A DNA stretch of 64,000 nucleotides from Berberis thunbergii (taxonomy: Eukaryota; Streptophyta; Magnoliopsida; Ranunculales; Berberidaceae). A program made the position numbers and the translations under genes. Under the pieces are notes generated by a model. That model saw nothing but the letters and a program-made list of their open reading frames with translations, had not been told where the DNA came from and did not search any database. This document shows positions 1 through 10,151 of the stretch, piece after piece (the first letter of the stretch is position 1; the number at the start of each line of letters is the position of its first letter). The DNA lies in contig QNQO01000647.1 of assembly GCA_003290165.1 (NCBI GenBank), forward strand, positions 1-64,000. The letters are read 5' to 3'.

Positions 1-377
1 CGAAGATTTATTTTCGTCGCGCAAAGATTTGTGAGAGTGTCGTCGCGCAAAAATGCTTTTGTAGCGACGAAGCTTTTGTTGCGTCGCGCAAAAGCCTTGC
101 GAGACAAAGCTGTGGTGTTGTCGCGCAAAAATGCATTTGTAGCGACGAAGAGTATTTTTGTCGCGCAAAGACTTGCGAGACGGAGCTGTGGTGTCGTCGC
201 GCAAAAAGACATTTTTAGTGACGAAGATTATTTTTCGTCGCGCAAACGCTTGCGAGACAGAGCTGTGGTGACAACCTTTGCGCGACGAATATTTTGTCGC
301 CCAATATTTATGGCGACGAAATGGTTTCTATAGCGACAATTTTGACTACGTCCCTAAAGGCCTTTTTTTTGGTAGTG
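1..377. mobile_element. CACTA (En/Spm-type) transposon end
   Basis: The stretch is made of short direct and inverted motifs built on GTCGCGCAAA and CGACGAA, the kind of subterminal repeats that bind transposase in CACTA elements. It finishes with CTAAAGGCC, a T run and GGTAGTG, whose reverse complement begins CACTACCAAAAAAAA, a typical CACTA terminus. The other end lies before the window. The three bases after the end are TGA, the expected TSD length, but the partner copy cannot be seen. The apparent 100-codon frame across it is a by-product of the repeats. Confidence 0.75.
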
Positions 378-380
378 TGA

Positions 381-1303
381 AGCAATGATTGAACATTCTA
401 AAGTTGCTGGCTTACTCAAGATGGATCCCGAGCTTTATAGAAATGTGAATATGGTGGTTACTTCTCTACGTGATAGCCAGGATGTTGAAAACCTACAAGT
501 AGAGGATTCTTTGGAGATAGTAGAAATGGATCTCAACAAGAACAGGGGACGCCAGAACTAGACAGGCGAGACTGTGGGGAAAGAAGACATACTTCTAGCA
601 CAAATGTCAAAGAGTTACCAGAATCTGAAAGGACTCCAATCGCGACGAATAACCAGGGAGGGGTAGAAAAGGAATTACAGGTTCTGGATCAACAGTCTGA
701 ATCGATAGCGGATTTGAAGGATGCTGGGAATTCAAGTAGCAATATCAAGTTGGTGGCGACTAAACAGCATGACTCGGCGCCTAATGTTCGGTCTCAGTCG
801 AAGCAGGCCATTTCGGTGACTCCGGATCTATTAGTGGAGACCTTTGGAAGTTCTTGTCGTTCAGGGGATTTGTTTGGTCAGGCTAACAGAGAAAACAATC
901 AAAAGTCTGATACCAATGATACCAACAATTCAGATGAAAACAGTTTGGATGAAGAAGATATGGATGAAAACACTATCAGGTCAAGAATATTGTCAGGTTT
1001 AAAGAAAGATCACATACGATTAATATAAAGATTTGATAAGAGGAATATGACGACAGAAAATACGCTAGATCACGATTGCTTCAAAGACTTCAATGTTTTT
1101 CCTCGAAGATCACCTAGAATGAAGAAATGCAACAGCAAGTACAGGCTTTGATCTAGGGGTTTGGTCAGTCTAGATTTGATATATTTGTCTAGTTTTTGTT
1201 TTTCCTTCCCACTTTGTTTTTATATCCCGTTTTGGAACAAGTAATTAAGGTCTGGCATCCCATAGCTACCTCTCCATAGCGGAGATTAAAAAAAAAAAAA
1301 AAA
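381..1303 (+). mobile_element. LINE (L1-type) 3' fragment with poly-A
   Basis: Decayed coding sequence for the acidic C-terminal part of a LINE ORF1 is followed directly by a short 3' UTR and an A run at about 1288-1303. No ORF2 (endonuclease or reverse transcriptase) lies between them. The UTR phrase AAGGTCTGGCAT is nearly repeated before the tail of the LINE piece at 44.5 kb, so both belong to one family. The 5' side abuts the CACTA end at 377. No TSD could be defined. Confidence 0.55.
385..1151 (+). pseudogene. LINE ORF1 C-terminal remnant
   Basis: The frame opens with MIEHSKVAGLLK, stops near 559, and continues in a shifted frame with an Asp/Glu/Ser/Asn-rich stretch (NDTNNSDENSLDEEDMDEN). 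It stops again near 1026, and a third frame ends with the basic tail PRRSPRMKK before a TGA at 1149-1151. An acidic, low-complexity region ending in an RRSxR-type basic tail is what other LINE ORF1 ends in this window show (39.8 kb, 35.4 kb). No zinc knuckle or RNA-binding domain remains. The lesions make it non-coding. The LINE origin is inferred from these similarities and from the A-tail. Confidence 0.45.
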
Positions 1304-1341
1304 TGTAATGATAGTTAGCATTAAACTTAGCAAAAATGCTA

Positions 1342-1506
1342 GAAAACTAGGTCTTTGTAACCATTTTTTATAATCAAGGTGACGTGGCGTGATCTCGAAA
1401 GAATGAAAAAATCCCACAGAGTTTGTGTATCTCGAGGTTGTAAAAAACCTCCTCGGACGATGCCACATCACCCTGGTTTCAAAACATGATTGCAAAACCT
1501 GGTTCC
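1342..1506. mobile_element. MITE-like inverted-repeat element
   Basis: The two ends are imperfect inverted repeats: GAAAACTAGGTCTTTGTAAC at the left and the complement of GCAAAACCTGGTTCC at the right, with GGTGACGTGGC and GCCACATCACC further in. A second, diverged copy lies at 53712-53877. Both copies are bordered by CTA, which may be a 3-bp target duplication. Confidence 0.45.
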
Positions 1507-2375
1507 CTAACCTCACTATAAAATTAGGGGTGTTCAATGACGACACGTTTTGAGTGTATCTAGGGAAGCATTTTTCGAATCAAGCTTAACCTTGACACAT
1601 TATTCCTCCATACATTCCCTAAGATAATTAGGCCAATGGTTTCGGAAGTGTTCAGAGAATAACATAATCAACAGAAGCACTCTACCCCTGCAATTGCTCT
1701 GCAACCAGGCTCATAGTAGTCTGCGGTGAGCCACATCAATCCCAACTGCTGTGGCAAAGCTCATTAGGGCACATTGTAGTGTACCATTTAACTTTCTCAT
1801 CACATTGTTTTGCTAAAGCTCCAAAGATACAGGAAGGGGAACAAAAAGAGCAAAGAGAACACATCAACTGACCTGAACATTTTCAACTTCATTTAGAAAG
1901 AAATTTGTGAAGAAAACTAGATGGTGCTGCGAAAGAGTCTAGATTCAAACATATTGCAATTGCAACACACTCCCACTTTCGGATAAATCTACATAGTGAT
2001 GAAGATGATCATCGGATAAAACCACCACTTCTATCATCACCCTGAACTGTCTATATGATGTCTTTTGATTTACCCATTGGTGAACACCAAATAAGGTCTA
2101 ATTTTCATTTTGGCTAATGCTCAAGACTACTTAGACACAAATAAGGTCTAATATTCATTTCGGCTAACGCTCAAGACTACTTGGAGTGTCTAGATCCGCC
2201 CAAATTAACCAAGCCTATGCCATTTTCTAGTAACTGTTTGGGTGGAAATCTCAAATCCATTGAGCTTTGAACCATCCATTGAAGCATGAAAATACACACT
2301 CAAAGCTCAACCAAACCACAATTTTTATTTTTGAGCGTTGTCCAACACTATTTCATGCACATTAGTTGTAACCTT

Positions 2376-2414
<39 letters not shown>

Positions 2415-2606
2415 TACATTTATTTATTTCATGTTTAAAGGCTACCATTTGCCTCCATATCAAATGGTAATATTAACATATTATTTCATACTAACTTCAT
2501 ATATATCTCTCAAAATATGAAGGGTTATTTTAACTCCCGAAAGGTTTTTTATTGGCACAGCTTAGGCTGTCACCAATCGAGTTCCCTATAAGGTGTGGCA
2601 CCTAGC
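1507..2606. other. Intergenic, with small tandem repeats
   Basis: No gene is recognised. A 51-bp unit containing AATAAGGTCTAATnTTCATT is present twice in tandem (about 2087-2185). A TTTA microsatellite with 11 or more units runs over about 2375-2420. The last five bases, CTAGC at 2602-2606, are the left target-site duplication of the adjoining LTR element. Confidence 0.7.
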
Positions 2607-3140
2607 TGATGCAGGAGAATTTCTAGGGTTCCTAACTTAGGTTCCTAAAGTTCCTAATTTGGGTTTCTAAGGTTCCTAATTTGCTCTCAAAATTATTTTC
2701 TAAATAACTATGAGTAATCTTTCAATTTAATTAGGAATCTTTTAGTTTCCCTTTAAGATTAGACATTATTTTCTTTTAGGAATAGACTGATTGTTAAATT
2801 TAGTAGTTTATTTTCCTTTATAGTAATATTTCAATTATTGTTTAGGAAGTGATTCTGAACCCGATTTGGGCCAGATTCTTAGCAGATTATTTCTTTTATT
2901 GCGTATTTCGTTTTAGCATTATTATTGGGGTGTTGTCATTTTGGTAAAATTTCAATATTGATGAGTTTTAGCCCTAAAGCCCGGCATGTGGGCTGATTTT
3001 AGAGAGACTTTTGGATTTGCATAATTTTGAATTTACAATAGAGATATTTCTCTGTGTTTTGGGCGATTCTCTTGTGTTATTCCATGCCAATTATTTGTTG
3101 CTATTAGCCTGCAGAATAATCGCTATTCTGCCCAGCGTCA
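2607..3140 (+). repeat. 5' LTR
   Basis: It begins TGATGCAGGAG and ends CCCAGCGTCA. Near its start the phrase GGTTCCTAA(C/T)TT recurs several times. It pairs with 4816-5351. Confidence 0.87.
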
Positions 3141-3142
3141 GT

Positions 3143-3154
3143 TGGTATCAGAGC
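3143..3154 (+). promoter_or_regulatory. Primer-binding site (tRNA-iMet)
   Basis: TGGTATCAGAGC, two bases after the 5' LTR, is the complement of the 3' end of initiator methionine tRNA, the usual minus-strand primer of plant LTR retrotransposons. Confidence 0.88.
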
Positions 3155-3191
3155 TTCAACATCTTCTTGGGATGAGATTTCATCAGTTTTT

Positions 3192-3668
3192 ATGGCTGGT
3201 GGTTGTGGTCGTCACGGGCAGGTTCTGAACGAGGAATCCCCAAACCATAATCGTAGCATTAAGAATATGATGATTGAGGATTTACAGAGGCAAGTTGCAG
3301 AGTTAACCCGGCGTCTAACGGTGCAGATTTCGGTAATCGTGAGATGGAAGATTACAATTCTGATTCCAGTTTCGAAAACCCGTATTGCAATCATGCTCGA
3401 TTATGAGAGCATGGAGAGCCTGTGTATGACGATGACGAGCATGGAGAGTCTGTGTATGACGATGAGGAGCTTGGAGAGCTTGTGTATGACACTAAGGAAG
3501 AGTTGGATATTGTAGATGCAGATGGTTTGCAAAACAATGTCACCAACAGCGGTAGCTCACCGGGGTCCAAGACTCAAAAGCATGCATCACATACAGCAAT
3601 GGATCTGATGATCTATGCAACTGCAAATAGTGCAGGTTACTCCTCGTTTCAGTTACACACGATTGAAT
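3192..3668 (+). pseudogene. Gypsy-type gag N-terminal remnant
   Basis: The frame starts at an ATG 38 bp after the PBS and reads MAGGCGRHGQVLNEE, then EDLQRQVAELTRRL. That coiled-coil opening is characteristic of plant gypsy gag polyproteins. After one frameshift near 3400 it continues as an acidic repeat, GEPVYDDDEHGESVYDDEE, resembling the linker between gag and protease. The capsid core and zinc knuckle are missing. It ends at a TAA at 3668-3670, just before the BRR2-like segment. Non-coding or a short truncated peptide. Confidence 0.6.
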
Positions 3669-3700
3669 AATTGGAGCATTTCATCTCACAAGTCAGAAAG

Positions 3701-3976
3701 TCCATGTTAGGAGTGACACTTCGGTTTTGTGTCGACTATTTGCATGAAGGTTTGACTAGTATGGACCAAAAAGTTCTTTCTCATTTGTTTGAAGCTGGTT
3801 GGATTCAAGTTTATGTTGCAAGCAACTCAATGTGCTGGGGGATGCCGCTATCAACTCACTTGGTGGTGGTTATGGGAACACAATACTACGATGGGAGAGA
3901 AAATGCTCACACTGACTATCCCGTCACTGACCTGTTGCAAATGATGGGTCATGCAAGCAGACCTCTAATAGAGGAT
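3701..3976 (+). pseudogene. BRR2 (fragment): Captured fragment of BRR2-type U5 snRNP RNA helicase
   Basis: About 92 codons encode a match to the end of the first helicase cassette of Brr2 (plant DExH12): YLHEGL, then FEAGWIQVYVASNSMCWG, then VVVMGTQYYDGRENAHTDYP and DLLQMMGHASRP. In the parent enzyme this is the second RecA domain, including helicase motif VI, normally read as QMMGRASRP; here the motif VI Arg is His. Brr2 unwinds U4/U6 in the spliceosome. The segment sits between gag and 3' remnants inside the LTR element, with the same strand and orientation. It is a partial copy without ATPase motifs I and II and cannot act as a helicase. The parental gene is not in this window. Confidence 0.85.
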
Positions 3977-4670
3977 TCTGCAATTGAGTTCTCTACAAAA
4001 AGTCCTTATGGCAACGTTGTAGCATTGCTTGACCTAAAAACAGAGCAGCCCCTGCTCCTCTCCCCTTCCACGCCACCGTCCATCATCCACACCGCCGAGC
4101 ACCACCATCAGCTGCAACCTCGCCCACCTCCTTCACCCATATCTCTCTTTCTTCCTGTTTCCCCCTCTCTTGGCCACCGCCCCTGTTCCACCTCGCGACA
4201 GAGCTCCACCGCCCCTGTTCTTGTCTTCGCCCCTCGTCTTTTTTTTTTCTGTTTCCCTCTCTCTCGACCACCGTCCCACCGGCCAAAGAACCTACTTGCA
4301 CAACCAGAGCAGGAGCAACAACAACAGGAAGCACCACTCATGTTTCTCTCCTTTTTTAGGTTCTCCCTCTCATCTTTCTCTCTTTCTCGTTGTCTCCCTC
4401 TCACTTGCAGGTTCACCGGAGTTAGTCGGAGGAAGAAGACGCTCGCGAGGAGAGAAGAACCAGGAAGAGGAAGCTCGCGAGGACGAAGACGCAGGGAGGC
4501 ACGATTTTTCTGCCCGGATAAAATTGTTTTTCAAAACAGTTTGGATATTTTCACCCCGAGAATTATTCAGAGCCAGTAGCCTTTTTAGAGATTCGTGTTC
4601 GTGCAGAAATGAATTTCACCTACACAAGTGTTGTGACCTCATCCACCATGATTTTCTAGCCCATTCAGAC
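3977..4670 (+). other. Non-retroviral interior of the LTR element
   Basis: About 4050-4400 is very pyrimidine-rich (CTCTCTTTCTT-type runs), like a plant 5' UTR or promoter. About 4425-4500 is purine-rich. Open frames on both strands here follow from the base bias. No protein family is recognised. The segment may be further captured host DNA; this is inference. Confidence 0.4.
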
Positions 4671-4682
4671 GTGAATTCAAAT

Positions 4683-4814
4683 TTACCAGCAGACGTGCAG
4701 CAGCTAGCAGAGTTTTCTGACCTGATATCAGAGGATCTTCCTCCTGGATTGCCGCCAGAGGATTTCGTTGAAGCTGTTGTGAATTCGAGGACGAGTTCTT
4801 TCCAACCGGGGTGA
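4683..4814 (+). pseudogene. Gypsy pol remnant (pre-RT junction and polyprotein tail)
   Basis: The frame reads VQQLAEFSDLISEDLPPGLPP, the conserved lead-in to reverse transcriptase in plant gypsy elements (consensus around F-D-x-x-P-x-x-L-P-x-G-L-P-P). It then jumps to EAVVNSRTSSFQPG and a stop just before the 3' LTR. The whole RT-RNase H-integrase block has been deleted between these two short pieces. Confidence 0.55.
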
Positions 4815-4815
4815 C

Positions 4816-5351
4816 TGGTGTAGGAGGGTTTCTAGGGTTCCTAACTTGGGTTCCTAGAGTTCCTAATTTGGGTTTCTAGGGTTCCTAATTTGCTCTCAAA
4901 ATTATTTACTAAATAACTTTGAGTAATCTTTCAATTTAATTAGGAATCTTTTAGTTTCCTTTTAGGATTAGGCATTATTTTCTTTTAGGAATAGACTGCT
5001 AGTTAAATTTAGTAGTTTATTTACTTTTATAGTAATATTTCAATTATTGCTTAAGAAGTGATTCTGAACCCGATTTGGGTCAGATTCTTTGCAGATTGTT
5101 TCTTTTGTTACTTATTTCGTTTTGGCATGATTATTTGGGTGCTGCCATTTTTGGTAAAATTCCAATATTGATGAATTTTAGCTATAAAGCCCGGCTTGTG
5201 GGCTGATTTTAGAGAGACTTTTGGATTTGCATAATTTTGAATTGACATTAGATATACTTCTCTGTATTTTTGGGCAAATCTCTTATATCCTTCCTTGTGA
5301 ATTGTCTGTTGAACTAGCCTGCAGGATAAATCGCTATTCTGCCCAGAGTCA
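4816..5351 (+). repeat. 3' LTR
   Basis: It begins TGGTGTAGGAGGG and ends GCCCAGAGTCA, matching the 5' LTR along its length with scattered substitutions. It is followed by the TSD copy CTAGC. Confidence 0.87.
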
Positions 5352-5356
5352 CTAGC

Positions 5357-6104
5357 ATATAACCCTACGAGATCATGAGCCCTTTTAGAAGCACCTTTTC
5401 CACATTCAAGTCCACCATTAATAATGTTGGTGACCTACCGTAACCCATGAGGCAATTAGCTGCTCTATCTGCAGGGGAGGGGTTCCATTTCCTGGTTATC
5501 ACATCGTGAGGCAATGGCTTTGGTGATAGCCTATAGAGGGAGGTATTGTACTGATCTCAGATTGCAATGTTGAGGAGAGTGTGGTCAGACTTCTGTTCCC
5601 AGTTCAGTATTTTGGTATGTATACAGTAGTTTGATGCGAAAGATCAGTTGAATGTCTTTTAGATACATATCATTTTCAAATTTTTTTCGTTTTGTTTCAT
5701 ACGACATATATATGGTGTCTTTTTAAAACTTGTATGCTTTCAATTGCATTATCTTTAAAACAATTTAAAAGATAACGACCTGTCAGTTTATATGTCAACA
5801 AACTTAATACTGAAGATCAAAGGAATAATGAGGGAACAAAGAGCTTTAGAGAAGAAGTAGACACTCTTGTCATCTATAATGAACCAGGTGTGTGTATGTG
5901 TTCACCAACTTAATGTGTGACGTATGTGCCTGTGACAAACCCATTACTTTGTATACATGAAGAGGATATAATATACCATGCATTGTATAACATACCTGTT
6001 TTCCAAGCTGCCTTTTGCCATATAGTAGACTTGTGACCCTCCAGGTAAATGTTATCTGATAATAGAGTAACAGAACATGATTCAGAGGTCTAGAAAGATA
6101 ATAA
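5357..6104. other. Intergenic stretch
   Basis: AT-rich DNA. Small frames are present but none shows a family signature. Nothing further is supported. Confidence 0.6.
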
Positions 6105-6790
6105 TAATTAGACATTGGAATCTTGCAAGGCTGTACATTTAATTTCAGATTAGATGCTACACTCGTGTGATCTCATAATCTTCTGATCATCATTATATTA
6201 ATCAAATCTCAATGTTTTCCTTGCAACCCCCAACCAAATGAACAAAAAGTTAAAACTTTAACAATGCACGAGTGCCTAGTGTCGCTCATTTTCCAACATT
6301 GCACACTCAGCTATGCCTATGATGGCGCTAATCAACTTTAATTAATCTAACAAATGGGAGAAGGGAATTTAATAGTATAAAGGGTTAATAACATAATAGT
6401 ATTTGTAGAGATTCGTTATCACCTGAGATTTGTTGAAGATAGAGATGATCTGGAAAAACCAAGAATCATAAGAAACCACGTAAGGTCTTCTTATATTATA
6501 TATAAATTTATTCCACCGCTAGAGAAGCCGATGCACGTCTTTTGAATTCAGATCTTTGATGGATTTATAAGTTTGATATAAGGAATGGGCCATTGACCTT
6601 ATTTGTCTAGGAGACATGCAAGCAAACCACTCGTGCATTACTTTAAGATTTAGATTAAACTTTATGTGTACTTAGAAGAAACATCGCCTATGAACAGCTA
6701 GATCGATATAACCTCTATAAATGTTGGGTAGCCTACAAGGAGAGTCACCTGTACATTTGTTGATAAGCCTTCTCTGTTCTCTCAGCTTTA
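6105..6790 (+). repeat. Duplicated DUF241 upstream region, copy 1
   Basis: This block is collinear with 9436-10150 and 20465-21215. Shared landmarks are ACAnTTGGAATCT, the CTCGTGTGATCTCA or ATGTGATCTCA phrase, TGCACGAGnGCCTAGTGTC, and GAAACATCGCCTA near the gene. It probably holds the promoter of the adjoining DUF241 copy. Confidence 0.65.
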
Positions 6791-6793
6791 GAC

Positions 6794-7667
6794 ATGGCCA
6801 GCTTTCCTCTGAACAGAAAAAACTTCTTATCATGCTCGCTCAATTAGCTTGCCTGCTAGATCTCATCCTCTCACTCTTAAAGTTGAGGAGCAATTGTATA
6901 GATTGAGGTCTTTTGAAGCCACTTCCTCATCAGTCTCTCTTTTAAAGGGTCTTAAAGACTTGCATGATTGTGTTGAAGACATGCTTCAGTTACCATTAAC
7001 ACAGCAAGTCCTGATCAAAGAAAGATCCCACACATGCATCGATGGGGTATTGAATGGATCCCTACTGATGTTGGATGTATGCACTACTACTAGAGATATT
7101 TTATCCCAATCGAAGGAATGCATGCAGGAACTTCGATCTTCTCTCCGTAGAAGAAGAGGAGGAGAAATCGGTATTGCAAATGATATTGGATTGTACTTGA
7201 AATCTAGAAAGGAAGTGTTGAAGGAGATGCATAAGTGTTTTATTGATCTCAAAAGATTGGAGAACAAGCGTGTTTTTTCGTTTCTCTTAGACAAGGATCA
7301 CAACCTTGTGGCTATCATTGGTATGATAAAAGAAGTAGAAGCCCTAACACTCTCCATGTTTCAGTCACTTTTTTTGTCCGTATTTTCAAGTGCAAGATCG
7401 AACCAGAGGGGTTGGTCTTTCGTCTCCAAATTGATGAATAACAAACGTGCTCAAGGAGAGGAGACCAACATCAGTGAAATGGAGAAGTTTGATGTTGCTT
7501 TATCTTCACTCGTGAGCAACAAGTCATGTAAAGGTGACATCCAAAATGTGCAGAAGCAGTTAGAGGAACTAGAGTTGATCATCCAAGGTTTTGACTATAG
7601 ATTGGAATGTGTTTACCAAAGTTTGATTAAGACAAGAGTCACCCTTCTCAACATCTTAAGCCAGTGA
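6794..7667 (+). pseudogene. DUF241 family gene, N-terminal frameshift
   Basis: The conserved body (from LPARSHPLTLKVEEQL at 6849 to a TGA at 7665-7667) is open for 272 codons and spans the plant-specific DUF241 domain (Pfam PF03087, function unknown). Visible family blocks are LPLTQQ, REVE-like KEVEALTLSMF, WSFVSKLMNNK and the C-terminal LIKTRVTLLNILSQ. The natural ATG at 6794 (MASFPLNRK) is out of frame: a run of six A follows AACAG where copy 2 has five, so translation from it misreads after about nine codons. No in-frame ATG replaces it before the domain. The gene is single-exon. It is either a recent pseudogene or there is a base error in the A run. Neighbours at 10.2, 13.0 and 21.2 kb are paralogues. 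Confidence 0.75.
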
Positions 7668-9435
7668 TGGCTCTATTTATCAGAGAAATTGAGTCCATAT
7701 TGTGTATGTGTATTATTTGTATATGAACGAGGAATACATGTATAGAGAACCTACATATAGATTTGAAATCAAATTTCCAAGCTTAGATAACCAAATTTGT
7801 GTATACTCTTTTGTTTCTTTTTATTTCCCTCTTTGTAGTCAGGTTAAACATGGTGTAGAATCAGCATAGTGAAGGAAAAACAATTCTGCAATCTGACAAG
7901 CGCATCTAAAAGAAACAAATATGAGTGAACTCAATATTGACACAATCTGTAATAGAGCAAATGATCATTGCATAGAAAACTAATAAAGAAGAACAAATGA
8001 ACACAAGATTAAAAATTATAGTTGCAAAAGAGGATTGATATATACTTTTAGAATTTTGTCGACAATAGGAGTTTAACGGAGAGAATAATTAACCATCCCA
8101 ATCACATCCTTCTCAACATATGAAATTCTACAGTAACTTAGGTCCAATAACTTCTTCAAATTGGACAGATCGAAATCATACATGATGGGTCTCCTGAACC
8201 TATGCTCTCTGATTAAAAATTAGACTGCCCTTTGATTGGCTCTATTCTAATTCTCCAATTATGTAGTAATGATTCCTATTATTACCATGAATGTTGTACT
8301 TTTACTGTAGAAGAAATGTGAATAGAATGGACGGAGAAACACTTAGGAATACCAGATCAAGATTTGGTGACTGAACAAGAGTTGTTAATACAGTGAGGGA
8401 ATAATTGTCTCTATTAGGTCAAGATATTGTAGGCAGCGGCATAAAAAGTCGACTTGGTGGGAGGTAGTCAGGTAACTCGAAATCCAGAGAATACAAATCA
8501 TGACCGATCACACTTCGATTTATGTTCAAATGTAATTTTAGTAAAGCCATTCATAAAAATAACTGATTTACATTACAAAATGTGACTGTTTACACCGAAA
8601 TGTCATGAAAATTGTTAAAAAAAAAGATGAAATGTGATTGAAAAAGAAAATCACTTTATCATAGATTAATATATAATAAATTAACCTAGATGTCAGATAA
8701 ATGAAATAACCGGATAAAATGTTCAAGAAAGACTACCTGGAATATCTTACGCTGCTTGATTCAGCAACAATAGGGCCACTGTCTTCAAGAAGCAAACGAA
8801 TATCCAAACAGTAGTAAAGGAGCATCCATTTTGATATCATAACAGAAACTGAATATGCTCAGTTAAAATTTAGAAGGCAAAAATAAACAGAATTCACATA
8901 TACAAATAGATCCCTCTTATTGCAACCAAATAGAACTTTAATGCAAATGCCAATTACTTCCATATAAACGTGTGCAATCTAGAGAATGAGGCGACAAGCA
9001 TGAGCATCGAGTACTATGTTTGGCAACGGGAAATTACATGTCACATTCTCAAAAGCATATCCTTCTAGTTGGGCCTCTGTTTACTGCATAGCCTTAGTTT
9101 TCACCACTGTAGTTTTTGTTTTTTTTTTGTTTTGCTTGTTTCCTTCTCGTGGGAGTTTTTATTCTCTCTCCATGTACCTAATTCCTGCCTTGACGTTATC
9201 TGTTCTTATTTTATTGGTTAAAAAAAAAAGGTGCAATATAGGTAACCAATGTTGTCTGGGACGCGAGGCGAGGCACCAGTGAGTGCCATAGGAGCCTTGG
9301 AGGAGCCAAGGCATCCACCTAAGACTAGGTAGGCACCACGCATGAACATCTGATGCAACCAAACACAGCCGCTATGCAAGTTCATCTTTTCTAATAGGTT
9401 GTAGTTTCCATTTTACTCAGCAGATCTCGAGGATG
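7668..9435. other. Intergenic stretch
   Basis: AT-rich spacer without a recognisable gene. About 9255-9345 is a GC-richer patch (GACGCGAGGCGAGGCACC, AGACTAGGTAGGCACC) resembling the GGCGCCTAGGCG-type DNA of the hAT-like elements at 42.9 and 62.7 kb, but no terminal repeats could be matched. Confidence 0.5.
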
Positions 9436-10150
9436 GTGAATAAGCAGACAATTGGAATCTGAAAGGCTGGAAAAGTCTCCAGTGTATGTATGGTGCAGTC
9501 ATGTGATCTCAATGATCTTAATGATAATGACTTACCTGTGTATTTTGTGTCGATAAGTTGGCCTATCAAATTTCAACACCTTCCGTCTCAAACTTGCAAA
9601 CAAATGAAGATAAAGAACAATATATTGAAGATGCACGAGGGCCTAGTGTCTCCCTCTTTCGCAGCTTCACATCCAACGCATAAGGAGATGAGAGTCACAT
9701 ATAATTAGAAGGCGTATACTATAATAATATTTTGCAAAGGTTAATTATCTTCTGAGATATGCAAAGATAGATATGAATTGGAAAGACCAAAACTATCAAC
9801 AAACCCGTATATTCTAATTATGAATTAGAAGAAAAGGTTGTGCACGTCTTTTTCATTTGGATCTGTAATGATTTATACCTAGGAGACAAGCTAGGACACC
9901 ACTCGTGCATCTTATTATTTATTTATTTATTTATTTATTTTCAATTAATTATTAAGTTAAGACCATAGGTAAAATGCGATGTGGATTTACAAGAAACATC
10001 GCCTACGAAACAGCCAGATCCAAATCATGATCACAAGGTTGAAGAAGTTGAGATTCCTTATGTCTACCTCTGTTCCTTTATAAACCCCTGGTGCCACATG
10101 ACAGCCATCTACAATTTGTTGTTAACCCTTTTTTCTTTCTCAGTTAAAGA
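9436..10150 (+). repeat. Duplicated DUF241 upstream region, copy 2
   Basis: Collinear with 6105-6790 and 20465-21215 (AGACAATTGGAATCT, ATGTGATCTCAA, CGAGGGCCTAGTGTCTCCC, AAGAAACATCGCC). A TTTA microsatellite lies at about 9914-9942. Confidence 0.65.
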
Positions 10151-10151
10151 C

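Larger units (their letters stand above)
2607..5351 (+). mobile_element. Deleted Ty3/gypsy-like LTR retrotransposon with captured host exon
   Basis: Two direct LTRs of about 535 bp (2607-3140 and 4816-5351), starting TG and ending CA, flank 1.7 kb of internal DNA. The 5-bp target duplication CTAGC is perfect (2602-2606 and 5352-5356). A primer-binding site for initiator tRNA-Met follows the left LTR. The interior keeps the start of a gypsy-type gag, a fragment of the host BRR2 helicase, a pyrimidine-rich stretch, and a scrap of the region before reverse transcriptase. Protease, RT, RNase H and integrase are absent, so any mobility depended on proteins supplied in trans. The LTRs are still very similar, which points to a fairly young insertion. 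Confidence 0.88.

Noticed and set aside
31..333. 100-codon frame of Arg/Lys/Val-rich protein
   Set aside because: It is the translation of short inverted motifs in a CACTA subterminal region.
2338..2520. 60-codon hydrophobic ORF
   Set aside because: Produced by the TTTA microsatellite.
3671..4579. 302-codon frame as one host gene
   Set aside because: Only its first third matches a protein (BRR2). The rest is pyrimidine- then purine-rich DNA, and the whole lies inside an LTR element without a proper start.
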